Both the position numbers and the translations under genes were made by a program. Below, in pieces: positions 59,641 to 64,000 of a DNA stretch of 64,000 nucleotides. Source of the stretch: Lepeophtheirus salmonis. Its lineage: Eukaryota > Arthropoda > Copepoda > Siphonostomatoida > Caligidae. The first letter of the stretch is position 1; every line of letters begins with the position of its first letter. The notes under the pieces are model-generated. The model saw only the letters and a list, made by a program, of their open reading frames with translations, did not search any database and had not been told where the DNA came from. Where the stretch lies: NCBI RefSeq assembly GCF_016086655.4, contig NC_052138.2:31321403-31385402 (forward strand), in the 5' to 3' direction.

Positions 59641-60479
59641 GATCTCTACAACAATTTATCCTCCGATCCTATATGACCAATAATGAACAAGATATATCTA
59701 TTTTATTTTAAAGGCGGGAAATACGCGATTACTTTTCCCCCTACCTAATATTACAAAGGTGTTATATTATTATTTAATTCCTAAAGTAAGGACTTTTAAA
59801 TATATAATGATCCAAGTGCATGTGCTCATGAATGACAAAGAATAACAATGAGGGTTTAGTTTAGAGTTAAAAATCCTTGTTGGACTTAATTTTTTCCCCA
59901 CTTTGTATAGTATCAGATTTGCAACGGTCCAAAAGGCTTAAAAGGCTCAGTTTCTACACAAAAAAATCACATTTTTATGTAATTATAATGACTCGTACCG
60001 CGTCAAAAAAAAGACTTTAGAAGCATTAAACTTTGTCAAAGTCAATTTTTTGATTCTTTTCAAGAGAAAAAGTTTATATTAATACAGAAATGGAGCAGTC
60101 TAATGTTCAATCATGATTTGAATTGTTATTACAAATCTAGAGAATCATTCATCAATCAAATTCATTAAAAAAATAATGATGATTTTTTGTTGATTTAGAA
60201 TCAATCAACGTTTGTTAAGTGTGTCAAAATATCCATATGAGGTGGAATTTCATGAAATATGAGTTGGTATCCTGCAGGAATTGGGAATACAATTATTTTT
60301 ATTAAAGCAAAAAAATAAAAATATATATACCTTGGTTTGTATATTATTTAATTAAAATTCAATTTGATAAATATAATGAATTTTTAAGGTTTTATCCATT
60401 GACCTATATTAATTATAAAATGGACATTGTTTTTGAAAAGAAAAGAGTCCTTCTTGTTTTGAGCAGTGTTTTTTAACCG

Positions 60480-60500
60480 TAGGGGCGTCCGCAAGATTAT
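60480..60500 (+). mobile_element. MITE-F end only
   Basis: TAGGGGCGTCCGCAAGATTA, the family left end. Confidence 0.4.
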
Positions 60501-60664
60501 ATTTGGCTTGGTTTTTGTATTTTTTTGAAATTTTTTCCAAACATTCCTGGTGACATCCTATATTTTTCCAACTCTGATACTCTAGGGGGTCACTGAACCA
60601 AAGTTGCAACCCCCTTTGGTAGCAATTTCGAATTCTTCCCAAGTATTGAATTATTGTTTGTACA

Positions 60665-60818
60665 CTAATTGTTTGCAATTACTCACGTCAGCTTACCAAG
60701 AGGGAATTCGAATTTAGCAAATCAATTTTCAGAACACATGAGTAAAATAGAATCAGAAACATCGTCCGCTGATGACAAAATTCAGTTTAGGATTTGATGT
60801 TAGTGAGGTAACGTCGTA
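60665..60818 (-). mobile_element. MITE-E fragment, reverse
   Basis: AATCAATTTTCAGAACACAT, CATCGTCCGCTGATGACAAA, TGATGTTAGTGAGGTAACGT. Confidence 0.4.
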
Positions 60819-60852
60819 AGAGGGATTAGTTCCACTGAATGTCCCTCTAGAA

Positions 60853-61914
60853 CAGTGGTTCTCAAACAGTGGGCCCGAGAATTTTTTGAGGAATGCTCCT
60901 CCGTAGCATTCCTGGAACAACATCTATTCTGCCACATCCAGATTTTAAAAAAAAACAGATACAAGGTTGATGTATTCTAGTGGTAAACACTTTTTCAATT
61001 TTTAAAGAGTAAAATTTAAACGAGAGGTTTTGTGAGGACATTTATTTACGAGGACTAAATCCCTTGTAGACCTAGACTATGTAGTCAGACACAAGCTTGG
61101 TCCACTCCTTCCTGATGGAAGCTTCTAGAGACTGGACACTCCTCTGAGGAGCAGCATACACCCTCTCTTCTAGACGTGCATAAAAGAGTTGTTGAAGGGG
61201 TTCTCGTCTGGAGAGGAGGTCGGCTACATATGGAGTTTCCAAAAGTCTGGAAAGTTATCTCTCAGGACAGCCTGGGTCTTAGTGGTGCAATAACACGTAA
61301 AATCCTCTTGATTGGAAACAAAGTTCTCCCCGAAATTTTATCTGGACCAAGATAGCACTTTCGGGTCCAGAAATCCCATGTTAGTATCTGCATTAAACCG
61401 CTCTTTCCTCTCCACAAAATGGGAGATCAGACTTTACTTATGCTAGTAACAACGCCAAAGGCTGGATCTTTTGTTTTGAGGACATGTCTCACTGAAGTTG
61501 AGACATTGTCTGAGGTTGTGGTGATGCGGTTGTTATGCTTATTCAGAGTGGCATCAACGGATATTTTTTTTTTCCTCAGATAAAAGAAAAGCTTTGCCCG
61601 AATTTTTGTGTGTCTTGAGAAAATTTAGAATCTTCTATGTTCTTTCAAACTGTCTCCGCTTACTCTGTTCAGAGATTTTATGTCTTGCTGTTCCCCTCCA
61701 TGATTTTGCAGTAATGTCATTCCGGATTGAAAAAAGTAAAATGTATACTACTAGTTAAGATCAACCCTGTATATTTTTGTATAAACATGTGTAGGAACGT
61801 CAATAATAGGTTCAGGATTTCCTAGTATAAACTCAGTTAGGTCACAATGGTGGTACTTGGAGATCTGGATATTTTCTCAAATAGTAGAGAATGTGAAAAG
61901 TTTGAGAACCGCTT
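60853..61914. mobile_element. hAT-ended element, 1.06 kb, enclosing a Tc1-like pseudogene
   Basis: The left end CAGTGGTTCTCAAACAGTG and the right end complementary to AAGCGGTTCTCAAACTTTT are hAT-type. The inside, however, reads as Tc1/mariner on the minus strand (next entry). No convincing 8-bp duplication was found at the ends. Confidence 0.5.
61040..61720 (-). pseudogene. Tc1/mariner transposase, heavily decayed
   Basis: Minus strand, in drifting frames: NADTNMGFLDPKVLSW near 61400-61350, KTQAVLRDNFPDFWKLHM near 61290-61230, SSPDENPFNNSF (third-catalytic-residue region), then LEERVYAAPQRSVQSLEASI and RKEWTKLVSDYIV near 61170-61080. There are many stops. Confidence 0.6.
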
Positions 61915-62028
61915 GCTTTGACGGATTCATTCCTAGGATTTTCTTTTTTGTATAAAATAACAAAAAACAAAAATCACAACGAAAAGTGATGATAAATGAA
62001 GTGTATTTTAGTTATGGATGTGATATTG

Positions 62029-62029
<1 letters not shown>

Positions 62030-62059
<30 letters not shown>
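62030..62059 (+). repeat. Poly-T, 30 bases
   Basis: Uninterrupted T run. The ORF across it is an artefact. Confidence 0.8.
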
Positions 62060-62064
<5 letters not shown>

Positions 62065-62469
62065 ATTTGTTTCAATTTTACACTTGGAATCACTTGGATA
62101 AACAAACTTTTATTTCAACTTCATTTATCATTTTTCATTGATTGGTTGTTGTTATGTAATACATATATTGATACTCTCGCGATCGTCAGTCATCATTATT
62201 TTCTCCCCTTCAATCAGTTTTGACACTTTACACCACATACAAACCTACTACATAGCCTAGTCATGATACGTAGGCGCTTGTGTTGTTTGGTATACTGGTA
62301 CTATAGTTACTCGTACTTGAGTATGACGCATTTAAAAAGGTGGTATTATAATAAATTAATAGGAGATCAGTACATGCAGTTTACCAATGTCAATTTAGTC
62401 CGTCGATGACGTAACCTACCAAATGTATCACACAGGTACAAAAAATATCCCTCATAAAAAAAACAAGAA

Positions 62470-62762
62470 TACAATGTGGGTACCTGCAACTTACAGTAGC
62501 TTTTAATTACAATTTTATTCCTCTATTTTTGATTACAAGGGTTCATTATGCAATCAAACGACAGCTGAAACAAGAATGAACAAGTTTTGTTTTATTCCCA
62601 TGTCTCTAAGTGTAAAAATAACAACAAAAAAGTCAACGTTTACCCCATCTTCTCCATTCCAGTGGCATTGCCGATAAAGTTGATGAGACCGTTGGCATCT
62701 CCATCCAGACTATCTACAACACCAAGAATTAAATTACTGCATATTTTGAGTCCCACTCTGTA
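62470..62762 (+). mobile_element. Tc1-like element A, copy 4, shortest deletion form
   Basis: The left end TACAATGTGGGTACCTGCAA and the right end complementary to TACAGAGTGGGACTCAAAAT give 293 bp. It keeps AGACCGTTGGCATCTCCATC (helix-turn-helix codons) but nothing catalytic, so it is close to a MITE. Confidence 0.65.
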
Positions 62763-62997
62763 TAATTTTTCTTTAATAAAAAAGTACTCAAATTTCTGAG
62801 CTATTCCCTACTCCAAACAAAAGTTCTGCGGATAACCCCATAAATCCACGTCAATTGCCCTTAATGATATAATTGTTGTATATTTTTTACGAAATGTATC
62901 GAAAAGTACCAAAATGACAACATCTATTTTAGTACTGGAGCCAGAGCCGGTTTTAGAATATGCTGGGCCTAAGGCAAAGATAAATATGCAAGGTATA

Positions 62998-63248
62998 TTG
63001 TGTAAGTCCTTATTTATTCGATCCTATCCGTTCCAGCCTTATAACCAGCCCATTCAGTCGTTCGGACTGTGAGTGCTAGAAACGATATATATATATATAA
63101 AGAAATACATTTGACAGACGTCATCAAAGATCGAATTTTAAAGTATGTAGGACTGATATTCAGGTCTGAAATGGACTGGAGCGCAACTCGACTAAACTGG
63201 ACGAAAATGTGTTATTCCGTCCTGAATAAAGTTCAGCACAACACTATG
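62998..63248. mobile_element. MITE-B copy 6
   Basis: ATTGTGTAAGTCCTTATTTA to AATAAAGTTCAGCACAACAC followed by TA. The 100-codon ORF begins inside it and is rejected. Confidence 0.55.
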
Positions 63249-63524
63249 TGCAAGGCCATTTTCTTTCTTTACACGACGTTTTTTGGTAGAAAAAAAAAAA
63301 AAATGTTGTACTATATTTTTAAATCAACATTTTATAGAAAAGATCAATACTTAATTGGCCTTTTTCAATAATTTATATCAATACTTCAATCGTTGATGTT
63401 TTTCTAGAAAATAATTTTTCATTCAAAAGGACTTTTTTTTTTTAAAGGGTCAAATTTTTTTCTATTTATATATAAATGTCCAATTCATGTATATATTTAT
63501 CTAGCGGGTCATGGTGCAGATGCT

Positions 63525-63585
63525 TCCTTACACCGGCTCGGACTGGAACCCTGTACGAAAATAATGGGTTCGTGACAACACTATG
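63525..63585. mobile_element. MITE-B right-end scrap
   Basis: TCGGACTGGAACCCTGTACG, then TTCGTGACAACACTATG. Confidence 0.4.
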
Positions 63586-64000
63586 AAACATTTCCCATTA
63601 AACCTGCTATTAATGACTGCTCCTATTTCCAAACTTCATTAATTATTATTATTTTTCGTTAATAGACTTCACAAAAGTAAATCATTAATTATATTACTTC
63701 AACATTTGCTACATAATTTACTTTGTGATCATCTCACCCATAATTGATTACTTTACTTCTTAAAATATACAAAATATCGAATCCCAAGGAGGAAAGAAGA
63801 AGGAACATATTATCTTTGTAGAGACTTAATTTGAATTAAATTAAACTCCACATGCAAATGAGTTCAACTCAATGAATATATACATAAATAACGCAAGTCG
63901 TACACGTATTTTATAAACCATACAAGAAGGGGTTAACTCGATATCAAATGTTGCATTATTTGATATCTTTTTTATGCTGTACCAATGTCTTCACGCCCAT
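63586..64000. other. Non-coding end of window
   Basis: AT-rich; no exon of the MANSC gene and no repeat recognised. Confidence 0.4.

Noticed and set aside
63069..63371. 100-codon + ORF
   Set aside because: Begins in MITE-B copy 6 and crosses a poly-A run.
1..64000. CRISPR array, prophage, bacterial operon or rRNA genes
   Set aside because: No regularly spaced repeats, no operon-like ORFs and no conserved rRNA blocks seen; the sequence is eukaryotic in character.

Overview
The window is AT-rich (roughly two thirds A+T by eye) nuclear DNA from an intron-rich invertebrate. It has no long ORFs. It is filled with degenerate Tc1/mariner and hAT transposons and several families of short inverted-repeat elements (MITEs). 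The transposon types and the small exons inside very large introns fit an arthropod, and my best guess is a caligid copepod (sea louse, Lepeophtheirus-like). That guess rests on inference, not on a match I could run. Nothing prokaryotic was seen: no operons, CRISPR arrays or bacterial mobile elements.

The main finding is one split gene on the + strand with six phase-compatible exons at 22039-22377, 22442-22658, 38912-39031, 44595-44769, 52972-53048 and 54309-54427. Joined, they give exactly 349 codons without a stop. The product has a short hydrophobic N-terminus, a complete cysteine-rich MANSC domain across exons 1-2, one LDL-receptor class A repeat as a phase 1-1 exon (exon 3), and a Thr/Pro/Asn-rich stalk-like tail. 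This is the layout of the MANSC/LRP11-like family of extracellular or membrane proteins. The last visible donor leaves the frame open, so a membrane segment and cytoplasmic end may lie beyond the window. Alternatively, the gene ends by read-through at 54443-54445. The introns are 64, 16253, 5563, 8202 and 1260 bp.

A second likely gene starts on the opposite strand inside the 16-kb intron. An ATG at 32713 opens 44 codons that end exactly at a consensus donor at 32582/32581. Weaker single-exon candidates are a C-terminal exon at 19642-19757 (+), ending about 2.3 kb before the MANSC gene, and one at 2343-2432 (+). Their gene partners were not found.

By region: 1-19.6 kb is mostly non-coding and holds a hAT remnant (0.8-1.2 kb), three internally deleted Tc1/mariner copies (7.3-7.8, 10.3-10.85, 11.7-12.2 kb), a non-autonomous hAT with a perfect 8-bp target duplication (15784-16295) and MITE fragments. 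19.6-22.0 kb is the 5' flank of the main gene. 22-54.4 kb is the main gene, whose introns hold the antisense exon, a nested hAT-in-MITE insertion (28.4-29.05 kb), a minisatellite (31.5-31.9 kb), a Tc1 element with matching ends (33.7-34.3 kb), a mariner deletion derivative (37.2-37.7 kb), a 250-bp tandem duplication (38.2-38.7 kb) and a nearly full-length broken transposase (43.2-44.2 kb). 54.4-64 kb is again transposon debris, with mariner, Tc1 and hAT-ended remnants. All transposase copies look inactive.
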